Assembly (NCBI RefSeq): GCF_029581395.1
Contig: NZ_CP121113.1
Span: 2,290,001-2,354,000, forward strand
Reading direction: 5' to 3'
Length of the DNA: 64,000 nucleotides
DNA from: Roseinatronobacter sp. S2
GTDB lineage: Bacteria > Pseudomonadota > Alphaproteobacteria > Rhodobacterales > Rhodobacteraceae
A program made the translations under genes and the position numbers. The notes below the pieces were generated by a model. That model was not told the origin of the DNA, made no database searches, and saw only the letters and a list, made by a program, of their open reading frames with translations. The stretch's first letter is position 1, and each line of letters opens with the position of its first letter. Below, piece by piece: positions 26,962 through 35,220 of this stretch.

Positions 26962-27462
26962 TCAGTAAATATAGCGAATCTGTTCACCCCAGAACCGCTC
27001 AATGCGGCGCAAACTGCGGGCCACCCCGTCCAGCGCGTCGAAATCAACCATGCCTTCGGCCTGCAATTCCTGCGCATGCCGTTCGAACAGGGCCGCGACA
27101 CGGTCGCGGACTGCGACCCCCCTGGATGTCAGGCGCACACGGACTGCGCGACGGTCCACCGGGCAGCGCTGGTGGTGCATATACCCCTGCTCTACCAGTT
27201 TTTTCAGGTTATAGGACACGTTGGAGCCTTGATAATAGCCGCGCGATTTCAACTCGCCTGCCGTTACTTCATGCTCGCCGATGTTGAACAGCAGCAATGC
27301 CTGCACCGGATTGACATTCACCACACCAAGGCGTTCGAATTCATCCTTGATCAGGTCAAGCATCAATCTGTGCAACCGCTCCAGCAATGCAAGGTTTTCC
27401 AGATAGCGGCGCATATATTCCGACCGCAGTGCCGTTCCTAGGTTTTGCTGAACACTCACCAT
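26962..27462 (-). CDS. MarR-family winged-helix regulator (LdtR-like)
   Basis: A 166-residue regulator. After an N-terminal helix (ALRSEYMRRYLENLALLERLH) comes the winged-helix: NPVQALLLFNIGEHEVTAGELK, then GYYQGSNVSYNLKKLVEQGY as recognition helix region, then the wing CPVDRRAVRVRLT. The ALRSEYMRRYLENLALLERL and GYYQGSNVSYNLKKL stretches are characteristic of the LdtR group of alphaproteobacterial MarR proteins, which in Liberibacter controls an L,D-transpeptidase. GGAG sits close before the ATG at 27462 and GTG at 27459; ATGs at 27474/27471 are alternatives. A palindrome lies just upstream. Confidence 0.85.
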   Translation of the reverse strand: MVSVQQNLGTALRSEYMRRYLENLALLERLHRLMLDLIKDEFERLGVVNVNPVQALLLFNIGEHEVTAGELKSRGYYQGSNVSYNLKKLVEQGYMHHQRCPVDRRAVRVRLTSRGVAVRDRVAALFERHAQELQAEGMVDFDALDGVARSLRRIERFWGEQIRYIY

Positions 27463-27504
27463 CTTCTCCATCATTCGGTATAGATGGCAAGAATGACAGC
27501 AACA

Positions 27505-27517
27505 CCCAAATATTGGG
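27505..27517. promoter_or_regulatory. Inverted repeat upstream of the MarR gene
   Basis: CCCAA-ATA-TTGGG, centred ~50 bp before the MarR start codon, in the 74-bp gap behind sdhE. The size and place suit an autoregulatory MarR operator; this is inferred only from position. Confidence 0.4.
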
Positions 27518-27536
27518 TTAATCCGGCGGCGGGCGA

Positions 27537-27806
27537 CTAAGTTTTTGTAACACCCGCCGCAAGCGCGATCTTGTGCAGCATTGGCTGTAGCCATTCGGGG
27601 GCATCCTGCGCCCCTGTGACCCACAGATACAGGTCCTGATCGTTTTCCGACAAAACCTTGTCATACGCATCCAGTTCCGGCCCCGAAAGGGTCTCCAGAT
27701 GGGCATCCGCATAGGGGCCAAGGATCAGGTCCATTTCCTTCATGCCGCGCCGCCATGACCGCATGCGCAACATTTTCAACCGGGCCTGTTCTGGGGTAAG
27801 GGTCAT
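27537..27806 (-). CDS. sdhE: Succinate dehydrogenase assembly factor SdhE
   Basis: An 89-residue FAD-assembly factor (SDHAF2/SdhE/YgfY type). The essential motif is seen as WRRGMKEMD (RGxxE, residues ~19-25), followed by LILGPYADAHLETL and LSENDQDLYLWVTG. It promotes covalent flavinylation of SdhA, whose gene lies 31 kb away. Its ATG directly follows the stop of the XRE regulator gene, so the two are co-transcribed. Confidence 0.93.
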   Translation of the reverse strand: MTLTPEQARLKMLRMRSWRRGMKEMDLILGPYADAHLETLSGPELDAYDKVLSENDQDLYLWVTGAQDAPEWLQPMLHKIALAAGVTKT

Positions 27807-28208
27807 TCAGATTGTCTCTTTCAGGATCATCCGCAACCGTTTCTCGGCTTTTCCCATGCGGTTTGCAAGGCGCATCGTCTCGGCACGCATGGCACGCAGG
27901 TCTTTCATCAGCGCCTGCGCATCCTCGGCCAGTTCTTCGGGGCTGGCGGGGTCGGACACGCCTTCGCCTTCGCCGGTCAGCAACCAGCCCATCGACACGT
28001 TCAGCAGCCCTGCGACCATCTGCAACTTGTTTGCGCGCGGCTCTGACCGGTCGTTTTCCCAGCCCTGCAAGGTTTGCAGCTTGATCCCCAACCGGCCCGC
28101 CAGTTGTGATGGTGTAAGCCCCTGCGCCTCTCTCGCGGCGGTCAGCCGGTCGCCGAATGTTGCCTGATCCGGCGCATACCAGTCATTTGCCTGCGTCTCT
28201 TCGGTCAT
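27807..28208 (-). CDS. XRE-family (Cro/C1-type HTH) regulator
   Basis: A 133-residue regulator with one HTH_3 domain: FGDRLTAAREAQGLTPSQLAGRLGI then LQTLQGWENDRSEPRANKLQMVAGLLNVSMGWLL (residues ~18-78). A charged C-terminal helix follows (EELAEDAQALMKDLRAMRAE). It is the first gene of an operon with sdhE, a pairing that raises the possibility of control of succinate dehydrogenase maturation; targets are unknown. It is divergent from the aminotransferase gene, with a 114-bp shared control region. Confidence 0.88.
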   Translation of the reverse strand: MTEETQANDWYAPDQATFGDRLTAAREAQGLTPSQLAGRLGIKLQTLQGWENDRSEPRANKLQMVAGLLNVSMGWLLTGEGEGVSDPASPEELAEDAQALMKDLRAMRAETMRLANRMGKAEKRLRMILKETI

Positions 28209-28274
28209 ATCATTTCCTTCAGGATTTGAATGTTCTGTATTAGCGCTTGAACGGGTGTCGCGGGCAACCTATGA

Positions 28275-29525
<1,251 letters not shown>

Positions 29526-29526
29526 C

Positions 29527-29910
29527 ATGACGAAGGGCGCGCGCGGATACTACTTTCGCCCGCGCCCCAATGGCGCGATGCTGCTGCAAATCCGCCATGA
29601 CCCGCGCTTGCGGCGCACGGAAATGCACCGGATTGCGGGCATTGACACAACGACAGGCGACGTGCGCCCCGCCGAGAACCACACCCTGAGCGATGAAGAA
29701 CACGCGCTGATTGCCGATTGGCTGGCGTGCGGCAACGGGCTGGACGGGCGCGCGGCCCGCGCGGTGGCAGAGATTGGCCATATCGCGCATTGGGCACAGT
29801 TTCGCGCGACACCCGAAGACCTGGATGCCGCAACCGAAGAGTTGCTTTGGGCGATGCAGGATCTGCGCGAGGTTCTGGTGCGCAAACTGGCGCGGCGCAG
29901 CAAGCAATAG
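29527..29910 (+). CDS. Conserved hypothetical protein behind the aminotransferase
   Basis: A 127-residue soluble protein starting one base after the aminotransferase stop (TGACATG), so certainly in the same operon. It opens with a basic GARGYYFRPRPNGAMLLQIRHD and ends in helices with many Ala/Glu/Leu and a KLARRSKQ tail. There is no membrane segment, no cysteine cluster and no motif that I recognise. The regular codon usage and coupling support expression. Confidence 0.72.
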   Translation: MTKGARGYYFRPRPNGAMLLQIRHDPRLRRTEMHRIAGIDTTTGDVRPAENHTLSDEEHALIADWLACGNGLDGRAARAVAEIGHIAHWAQFRATPEDLDAATEELLWAMQDLREVLVRKLARRSKQ

Positions 29911-30155
29911 CGGGTCAGAACATCAGGCTGAAGCGGCCTGATTGCAGGGGCGGGCCTGAAGAGGGCGTTAGCCCTGCCCCGTTATCCGCACCAGACGGGG
30001 TGATAAAACACTATCGCGACAAGCGCTTATGCGCACTCTAAACATAATCCAAGCATTTTCCCGCCGACCGATTTGCATGCCCAAAGCATGACCCCTAGCT
30101 AAAGGTCAGCGCGCGACGAAAGTGCCGCGCACTGTCCACAATCAGGAGACTGCAC

Positions 30156-30557
30156 ATGAGCTTGAAAAAATTCCTCGCCTCGACCGCGCTGGCGGCGACC
30201 ATGGCAACCGCACCCGTAATGGTGCCCATGGCCATGGCGCAAGACCAGATGGCGCAAGACCAGATCGACGGCGCGGCCATTGCCGCCGAAAGCGACATGG
30301 TCGACGCGTTCATCGAAGCGGCGCTGGCCGTGAACGAGGTCCGCGAAGGCTATATGGCCCAGATCGAGGCAGAAGCCGATCAGAACGCCCAGATGGAAAT
30401 GCTGGAAGCCGCCGACGCTGCAATGCTACAGGCTGTTGAAGAAACCCCCGGCATTACGCTGGACGAATATATCGCCATCGCCAATGCCGCAGCCGAAGAC
30501 CCCGAGCTTGCCGCAGAAATCGATGCCCGCTTCACCGAAGCGCATATGGGCGGCTGA
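30156..30557 (+). CDS. Exported DUF4168-like protein
   Basis: A 133-residue protein with a signal peptide (MSLKKFLASTALAATMATAP, cleavage after AMA near residue 28). The mature part is acidic and helical and ends with the TLDEYIAIANAAAEDPELAAEI segment that is typical of DUF4168 proteins. It is probably periplasmic. AGGAG lies 7 nt before the ATG. The gene stands alone and is closed by a strong terminator. Function unknown. Confidence 0.8.
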   Translation: MSLKKFLASTALAATMATAPVMVPMAMAQDQMAQDQIDGAAIAAESDMVDAFIEAALAVNEVREGYMAQIEAEADQNAQMEMLEAADAAMLQAVEETPGITLDEYIAIANAAAEDPELAAEIDARFTEAHMGG

Positions 30558-30581
30558 TCTACGTCAGATCACGTCAAAAAG

Positions 30582-30621
30582 AAATGGGCGGGGTTGCATT
30601 ACAGCACCCCGCCCATTTTTT
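30582..30621. terminator. Bidirectional terminator
   Basis: A 13-bp perfect stem AAATGGGCGGGGT / ACCCCGCCCATTT with a 12-nt loop. A T-run follows on the plus strand and an A-run precedes it, so it can end both the DUF4168 gene and the cyclophilin operon arriving from the other side. Confidence 0.9.
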
Positions 30622-30634
30622 GTATCACGACACA

Positions 30635-31249
30635 TCAACGCTCGATTGTGACACGTTCCATCCGGTCGGGGGTTCCCACAACCGCACCATTGCCGCCGGT
30701 GCCGCGCTTGATCGCATCCAGCACGTCGAACCCGTCAATCATCTGGCCCACGACCGTATACTGGCCATCCAGATGGGGCGCAGGGGCAAACATGATGAAA
30801 AACTGGCTGTTGGCGCTGTCAGGGCTTTGGGACCGCGCCATGCCGATCACACCGCGTTCAAACGACTGGTTGGTGAATTCGGCGCGCAGATTGGGCAGGT
30901 CCGACCCGCCGGTGCCCCAACGGCGCGCATTGGCGTCATCGGTGCCATGTTCCACGTCCCCCGTCTGGGCCATGAACCCGTCGATCACGCGGTGAAACAC
31001 CACACCGTCATATTCGCCACGTTCGGCCAGTGTCACAATGCGTTCCACATGGTTCGGGGCCAGATCATCGCGCAGCGCAATGCGGATTTCGCCATTCGCC
31101 TCGCCGGCCACATCAATGACCATCACAGGGCCGGAATGATCTGCGGGCACCGACGTGTCGGCATTGGCGCGCGTCACGCTGTGCCAGGACGCCCCAAGAA
31201 TGCCAAGGCCCACCGCAAACAACCCTGCAAACAGAAGTTTATCACGCAT
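30635..31249 (-). CDS. Peptidyl-prolyl cis-trans isomerase, cyclophilin type, exported or membrane-anchored
   Basis: A 204-residue cyclophilin with an N-terminal hydrophobic segment (LLFAGLFAVGLGILGASW) acting as signal or anchor, so it works on the periplasmic side. The core has VFHRVIDGFMAQTGD, GTGGSDLPN, SQSPDSANSQFFIMF and the GQYTVVGQMIDGFDVL region, covering the active-site arginine, phenylalanine and glutamine. The start at 31249 overlaps the upstream cyclophilin gene by 8 nt. It catalyses proline isomerisation during protein folding in the envelope. Confidence 0.92.
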   Translation of the reverse strand: MRDKLLFAGLFAVGLGILGASWHSVTRANADTSVPADHSGPVMVIDVAGEANGEIRIALRDDLAPNHVERIVTLAERGEYDGVVFHRVIDGFMAQTGDVEHGTDDANARRWGTGGSDLPNLRAEFTNQSFERGVIGMARSQSPDSANSQFFIMFAPAPHLDGQYTVVGQMIDGFDVLDAIKRGTGGNGAVVGTPDRMERVTIER

Positions 31250-31748
31250 CGGCGGCCACCTTGACACTGATCATCTTGTCAGGGGTCGCAGGCGGTTCAC
31301 CGCGGGTGATGGCATCGACATGGTCCATGCCGGAAATGACGCGGCCATAGACCGTGTATTGACGGTTCAGGAAATGGTTGTCGCCAAAATTGATGAAGAA
31401 CTGGCTGTTGGCACTGTCGGGGTTTTGCGAGCGTGCCGCGCCCAGTGTTCCACGGTCATGGGGCACACCGGAAAATTCCGCCTTCAGGTCGGGCAGGTCC
31501 GACCCGCCTGTGCCTGCGCGGCGCAGATCGAACGCCTTTTCGGTATTGCCATTGGCCACATCGCCGGTCTGGGCCATGAACCCCTCAATGACGCGGTGAA
31601 ACACGACATTGTCATAGGCCCCTGCGCGCGCCAGTTCCTTCATGCGCGCACAATGGCCCGGCGCCACATCCGGCAACAATTCGATTGTGACAGTGCCGGT
31701 TTTCAACTCCATCAGGATGGTGTTTTCGGGGTCTTTGATCTCGGCCAT
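31242..31748 (-). CDS. Peptidyl-prolyl cis-trans isomerase, cyclophilin type, cytoplasmic
   Basis: A 168-residue single-domain cyclophilin without a signal peptide. It has NVVFHRVIEGFMAQTGD, RRAGTGGSDLPDL, SQNPDSANSQFFINF and RQYTVYGRVISGMDHVD. AAGGAG is 6 nt before the ATG at 31748, so longer in-frame versions are rejected. It is coupled to the exported paralogue behind it, giving a cytoplasmic/periplasmic pair in one operon, divergent from pgk. Confidence 0.94.
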   Translation of the reverse strand: MAEIKDPENTILMELKTGTVTIELLPDVAPGHCARMKELARAGAYDNVVFHRVIEGFMAQTGDVANGNTEKAFDLRRAGTGGSDLPDLKAEFSGVPHDRGTLGAARSQNPDSANSQFFINFGDNHFLNRQYTVYGRVISGMDHVDAITRGEPPATPDKMISVKVAADA

Positions 31749-31917
31749 CTGGCGCTCCTTCATGATCTTGTCTGGCGCGCAACCTAATGCGTCTTGCCCG
31801 CAAGGAAAAGCCCTGCCTTTGGCTTGTCTTGTGCGTGTCAGGGGCGAGTGGGCATTGACCCTGCCCCCCCTTTCACGCCAGATAGCGACAAGTTGAACGA
31901 ACAGGGGATGCGCAGCA

Positions 31918-33144
31918 ATGGCTTTCAAAACGCTTGACGACTTCGATTTCGCAGGCAAGACCGCGCTGGTGCGGGTGGATATCAACGTGCCCCTGAAGGA
32001 CGGGCGGGTGACGGATGCAACCCGAATCGAACGCATTTTGCCCACGATCACCCATATCACGGCAGCAGGCGGCAAGGTTGTGCTGCTGGCGCATTTCGGC
32101 CGCCCCAAAGGCAAGCCCGACCCCGAAATGTCCCTGTCACTGGTGCGGCCCGCCCTGGAAGCGGCCCTTGGCGCGCCTGTGGCATTTGCCGAAAACTGCA
32201 TCGGCATTCCCGCCAAGAAAGCGGTTTCAGACATGCAGGACGGCGATGTGTTGCTGCTGGAAAACACGCGCTTTCATGCGGGCGAGGAAACAAACGACCG
32301 CATGCTGGCCGCCGGAATGGCCGCATTGGGCGATATTTATGTGAATGATGCCTTTTCTGCCGCGCACCGCGCCCATGCATCGACCGAAGGGCTGGCGCAG
32401 TTGCTGCCATCTTGTGCAGGCCGCCTGATGGAGGCAGAGCTGAAAGCGCTGGATGCGGCCCTTGGCACACCTGAACGCCCTGTTGCAGCCATTGTGGGCG
32501 GGGCCAAAGTGTCCACCAAGCTGGACCTGTTGTCGAACCTGATCACGCGCGTGGATCATCTGGTTATCGGCGGCGGTATGGCAAATACCTTTCTGGTCGC
32601 GCAGGGGCTGGCCATCGGCACATCCCTGGCGGAACGTGACATGGCCGACACCGCGCGCGACATTCTTGCACAGGCCAACGATGCGGGCTGCACCATCCAC
32701 CTGCCGCATGACATTGTCATTGCGCGCGAATTTGCCGCAGGGGCCGCGCATGAAACCCTGCCCGCCGACCAATGCCCCGATGACGCCATGATCCTTGATG
32801 CGGGGCCGGAGACGGTGGCGCGTATATCGACGCTGTTCGCAGAGTGCCGGACATTGGTGTGGAACGGTCCGCTTGGCGCATTCGAGATCGCGCCTTTCGA
32901 TGCGGCAACCAATGCCTGCGCACAAGAAGCCGCGCGCCGGACCCGGGACGGGGCGCTGATTTCCGTGGCAGGCGGCGGCGACACGGTGTCGGCGCTGAAC
33001 AAAGCAGGCGTCGCGGATGATTTCACCTATATTTCCACCGCAGGCGGCGCTTTTCTGGAATGGATGGAAGGCAAGACCCTTCCGGGCGTGGCCGCACTGG
33101 ACAGGGAACACGGATCGAACAAGGACAAGGAATGGAATATCTGA
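31918..33144 (+). CDS. pgk: Phosphoglycerate kinase
   Basis: A 408-residue Pgk of glycolysis/gluconeogenesis (and the Calvin cycle where present). Signatures: RVDINVPL near residue 20, [10 protein letters not shown], the [14 protein letters not shown] loop, the hinge region [19 protein letters not shown] and the nucleotide-binding [12 protein letters not shown]. All substrate-binding arginines expected for the family appear present. The last 13 bases overlap the next small gene. Confidence 0.97.
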   Translation: MAFKTLDDFDFAGKTALVRVDINVPLKDGRVTDATRIERILPTITHITAAGGKVVLLAHFGRPKGKPDPEMSLSLVRPALEAALGAPVAFAENCIGIPAKKAVSDMQDGDVLLLENTRFHAGEETNDRMLAAGMAALGDIYVNDAFSAAHRAHASTEGLAQLLPSCAGRLMEAELKALDAALGTPERPVAAIVGGAKVSTKLDLLSNLITRVDHLVIGGGMANTFLVAQGLAIGTSLAERDMADTARDILAQANDAGCTIHLPHDIVIAREFAAGAAHETLPADQCPDDAMILDAGPETVARISTLFAECRTLVWNGPLGAFEIAPFDAATNACAQEAARRTRDGALISVAGGGDTVSALNKAGVADDFTYISTAGGAFLEWMEGKTLPGVAALDREHGSNKDKEWNI

Positions 33145-33347
33145 TCTGGACAGGGGCGCTGATTTCGGTCGCGGGCATTGCCGGACTGGTCTGGTGCATT
33201 GTGTATGTCATGAAGCTGCGCAAGGCGGGGCTGGATGAAACGGCGATGCGCGCGCGTATGCAAAAGGCAGTGATGATCAACTTTGCAGCACTTGCCGTGT
33301 CCACACTTGGGCTGATGATGGTGGTTGTCGGGGTATTTCTGGCCTGA
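33132..33347 (+). CDS. Small two-helix membrane protein overlapping pgk
   Basis: A 71-residue protein with two hydrophobic helices ([20 protein letters not shown] and the C-terminal [20 protein letters not shown]) joined by a charged loop ([18 protein letters not shown]). Its start lies inside the end of pgk (13-nt overlap) and AAGGA occurs 6 nt upstream, so it is translationally coupled to pgk. Inner-membrane location is predicted. I do not recognise a family function. Confidence 0.7.
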   Translation: MEYLIWTGALISVAGIAGLVWCIVYVMKLRKAGLDETAMRARMQKAVMINFAALAVSTLGLMMVVVGVFLA

Positions 33348-33447
33348 TGACACCCAAAAAGGGGATTCACAAAGGCCGCATGCTGTGGCATGGTTGGTCT
33401 GGTCGAGCAATAAAAATAATCCCTCGTCCAGAGCAGGCAGACAGCAG

Positions 33448-33744
33448 ATGAAGAACCCCCGCCCCGCAATAGGCGCCTTTTTCTACTTTGGCACCGCAAG
33501 CGTGCTGGCCATCTATTTTACCTTTGCGGCGGTGCAAGGGGCGTTTGGTCTGTTCAACCGTGTCCAGATCGAAGCGGAAATTGCCGAGTTGCAAGTGACA
33601 CGCGACAAGCTGGCGGTTGAACTGCGCGAGTTGGAAAACCGCACGCGCCGCCTGTCCGACGGATATCTTGATCTGGACCTGCTGGACGAACGCGCGCGCA
33701 ACGTGCTTGGGCTGGTGCGCCCTGACGAGATTGTCATTCGCTGA
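33448..33744 (+). CDS. ftsB: Septum formation initiator FtsB/DivIC family
   Basis: A 98-residue bitopic protein: short cytoplasmic N-terminus, one membrane helix (FFYFGTASVLAIYFTFAAV), then a periplasmic coiled coil (QIEAEIAELQVTRDKLAVEL) and the end motif YLDLDLLDERARNVLGLVRPDE. This matches FtsB of the divisome, which binds FtsL and FtsQ. In many relatives ftsB precedes the pyruvate dehydrogenase genes; here it is followed by repeat copy B instead. Confidence 0.9.
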   Translation: MKNPRPAIGAFFYFGTASVLAIYFTFAAVQGAFGLFNRVQIEAEIAELQVTRDKLAVELRELENRTRRLSDGYLDLDLLDERARNVLGLVRPDEIVIR

Positions 33745-33792
33745 AAGCGCGCATGTTGGCGAAAGAACGGGCACCAGTTTGTGCGTGATACT

Positions 33793-33984
33793 AGGCTCGA
33801 AGGGGACGCCCAAAGGCGCGGAATCAAGGGCGCAGCCCGCCGCGCCATCGGTGGGCCGTCCCGCGGCCTGCCGATGTCCTGATGGCAATCCAAGCCATTG
33901 AAGTAAGGGATATGCAGCCTGTATAAACTGCATTCTTATAATGTCGGATCGGCAGACCCCGGCCCACCGCTGGCGCGGGCTATA
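33793..33984 (-). repeat. Intergenic structured repeat, copy B
   Basis: Minus-orientation copy of the ~200-bp element. Its inverted arms are both present (GGGCCGTCCCGCGGCCTGCC near 33852 and GGATCGGCAGACCCCGGCCC near 33945), but the tail has diverged (GGGCGTCCCC replaces GGGCTTTCCC) and the reading frame shifts relative to copies A, C and D. It fills the gap between convergent ftsB and the DUF1330 gene. Confidence 0.82.
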
Positions 33985-34055
33985 TCCACAGCCCCCCCCG
34001 TCACGCCAGACCCAACCAGCACATGCTGTTCCATCTGGTCATGACCGTCGCCGGA

Positions 34056-34349
34056 TCAGTCGCCATACCCTTCGACGATCACCAGATCCGCCATCGAGCA
34101 TGTCGCGCGAAATGCCTTGGCCGACTGGTATTCCGCGCTGTGGTAGCAGGCGCGTGCGGTTGCCATATCTGCAAACTCTATCACAACCGTGCGCGCACGG
34201 CTTGACCCTTCGATCTGGGACTGCGCCCCGCCCCGGATGATGAATTTAGCGCCATATTTTTCAAAGGCGGCGGCATTTGCGCGAATATACGCCGCATAGG
34301 CATCGGTGTCTTTGACATCAACATGAGCCACCCAATAGGCTTTGGGCAT
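34056..34349 (-). CDS. DUF1330 family protein
   Basis: A 97-residue protein of the dimeric alpha-beta barrel-type DUF1330 family: MPKAYWVAHVDVKDTDAYAAY at the start, AKFIIRGGAQSQIEGS in the middle and RTVVIEFADMATARACYHSAEYQ before the end. Small enzymes or ligand binders are found in this fold; no function is assigned. The ATG at 34349 with AAGGA about 9 nt upstream gives the family start; another ATG lies six bases earlier. Confidence 0.87.
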   Translation of the reverse strand: MPKAYWVAHVDVKDTDAYAAYIRANAAAFEKYGAKFIIRGGAQSQIEGSSRARTVVIEFADMATARACYHSAEYQSAKAFRATCSMADLVIVEGYGD

Positions 34350-34403
34350 TAGCATTCATCCTTTGTTCAACAAGTCAGGTCAAGTGCACCCATTCGTCAG
34401 TTT

Positions 34404-34431
34404 TTGCGTCAAGTCAAGGTAGCGTTACATT
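34404..34431 (+). promoter_or_regulatory. Possible promoter before the 88-residue protein gene
   Basis: TTGCGT (34404-34409), 16-bp spacer, TACATT (34426-34431). The match is moderate, with a leader of about 105 nt. Confidence 0.3.
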
Positions 34432-34543
34432 TGGCCTGATATACATGTGCACGGGAAAAGGATTGCGGCGCGTTCGCGCGCAGGTGGAAATTCGGGCACG
34501 GCGCAATACATGCCACCCAAATGCCCAAACAGGAGGATTATAA

Positions 34544-34810
34544 ATGATGGACCCCGTTTCGTTCTGGATGCAGGCCAATCTTTTCTGGATCAAGGTATAT
34601 CAATCCCAGCAGGAAACCTATTTGCGTGTGCTATGCAGCATGGCAAAAGCTGTGCCCCATGAAAGTGCAGCCGAAATCGCGGCAGAGGCAGAAGCCATGA
34701 AAAGCACACTGAAGCCTGCATCACGCACAACCCCAAGGGCGACACAGCGATCCACGCCACAATCGGCAAAACCCGCGGCGCGCAAGACGAAGGCCGCTGC
34801 AACCGCCTGA
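34544..34810 (+). CDS. Hypothetical protein with basic Ala/Pro/Lys tail
   Basis: An 88-residue protein with two parts: an aromatic, helical N-terminal half (FWMQANLFWIKVYQSQQETY) and, after about residue 50, a low-complexity basic tail rich in Thr, Pro, Ala, Lys and Arg. GGAGG is placed 7 nt before the ATG, strong evidence for translation. The tail composition recalls DNA-binding tails of histone H1-like and PHA-granule proteins such as PhaF/PhaM, but the similarity is compositional only. It is convergent with cueR, 14 bp apart. Confidence 0.62.
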   Translation: MMDPVSFWMQANLFWIKVYQSQQETYLRVLCSMAKAVPHESAAEIAAEAEAMKSTLKPASRTTPRATQRSTPQSAKPAARKTKAAATA

Positions 34811-34824
34811 CGGGCGCGCACGCG

Positions 34825-35220
34825 TTACCCCCTGGCCGGTTGCGCCAGATCAGCAAGTATCGGGCAATCGGGGCTTTGATCGCCAGAGCAGGCCTGAATA
34901 AGATGGGCCAGTGTCGCGCGCATCTGCTGCAATTCTGCCAGCTGGTCATCCACACGCTGCAAATGCTGGCGCGCAAGGCGTTTCACATCCGCGCTGGTGC
35001 GGGTTCTGTCCTGATACAGCCCCAGCAACTGGCGGCATTCCTCGACCGAGAAGCCAAGCGCGCGCGCGCGACGCAGAAATGCCAGCCGGTGCAGGTCTTC
35101 TTCACTGAAATCGCGGTAGCCGTTTTCCATACGCGCAGGCTGGATCAACCCGATATCTTCGTAGAATCTGATCGTCTTGGCGGGCAGTCCTGCCCTGCGT
35201 CCGGCTTCGGAAATATTCAT
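34825..35220 (-). CDS. cueR: Cu(I)-responsive MerR-family regulator CueR
   Basis: A 131-residue MerR protein. The HTH ([21 protein letters not shown]) and wing are followed by a dimer helix, and the metal loop has cysteines C111 and C119 in [10 protein letters not shown], the two-cysteine, seven-spaced arrangement that marks CueR as a Cu(I)/Ag(I) sensor. Its start overlaps the copA stop by ATGA, so the regulator is co-transcribed behind the pump it controls. A CueR-type promoter precedes copA. Confidence 0.93.
   Translation of the reverse strand: MNISEAGRRAGLPAKTIRFYEDIGLIQPARMENGYRDFSEEDLHRLAFLRRARALGFSVEECRQLLGLYQDRTRTSADVKRLARQHLQRVDDQLAELQQMRATLAHLIQACSGDQSPDCPILADLAQPARG

Noticed and set aside
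26776-26990. Possible small c-type cytochrome frame with a CATCH motif
   Set aside because: No ribosome site, it runs antiparallel into the MarR gene, and downstream sequence is arginine/histidine-rich without fold features; the CxxCH is most likely chance.
33745-34055. A missing pyruvate dehydrogenase cluster after ftsB, read as a deletion caused by repeat B
   Set aside because: The pdh neighbour is usual but not universal, and no gene remnants are visible beside the repeat, so a deletion cannot be claimed.
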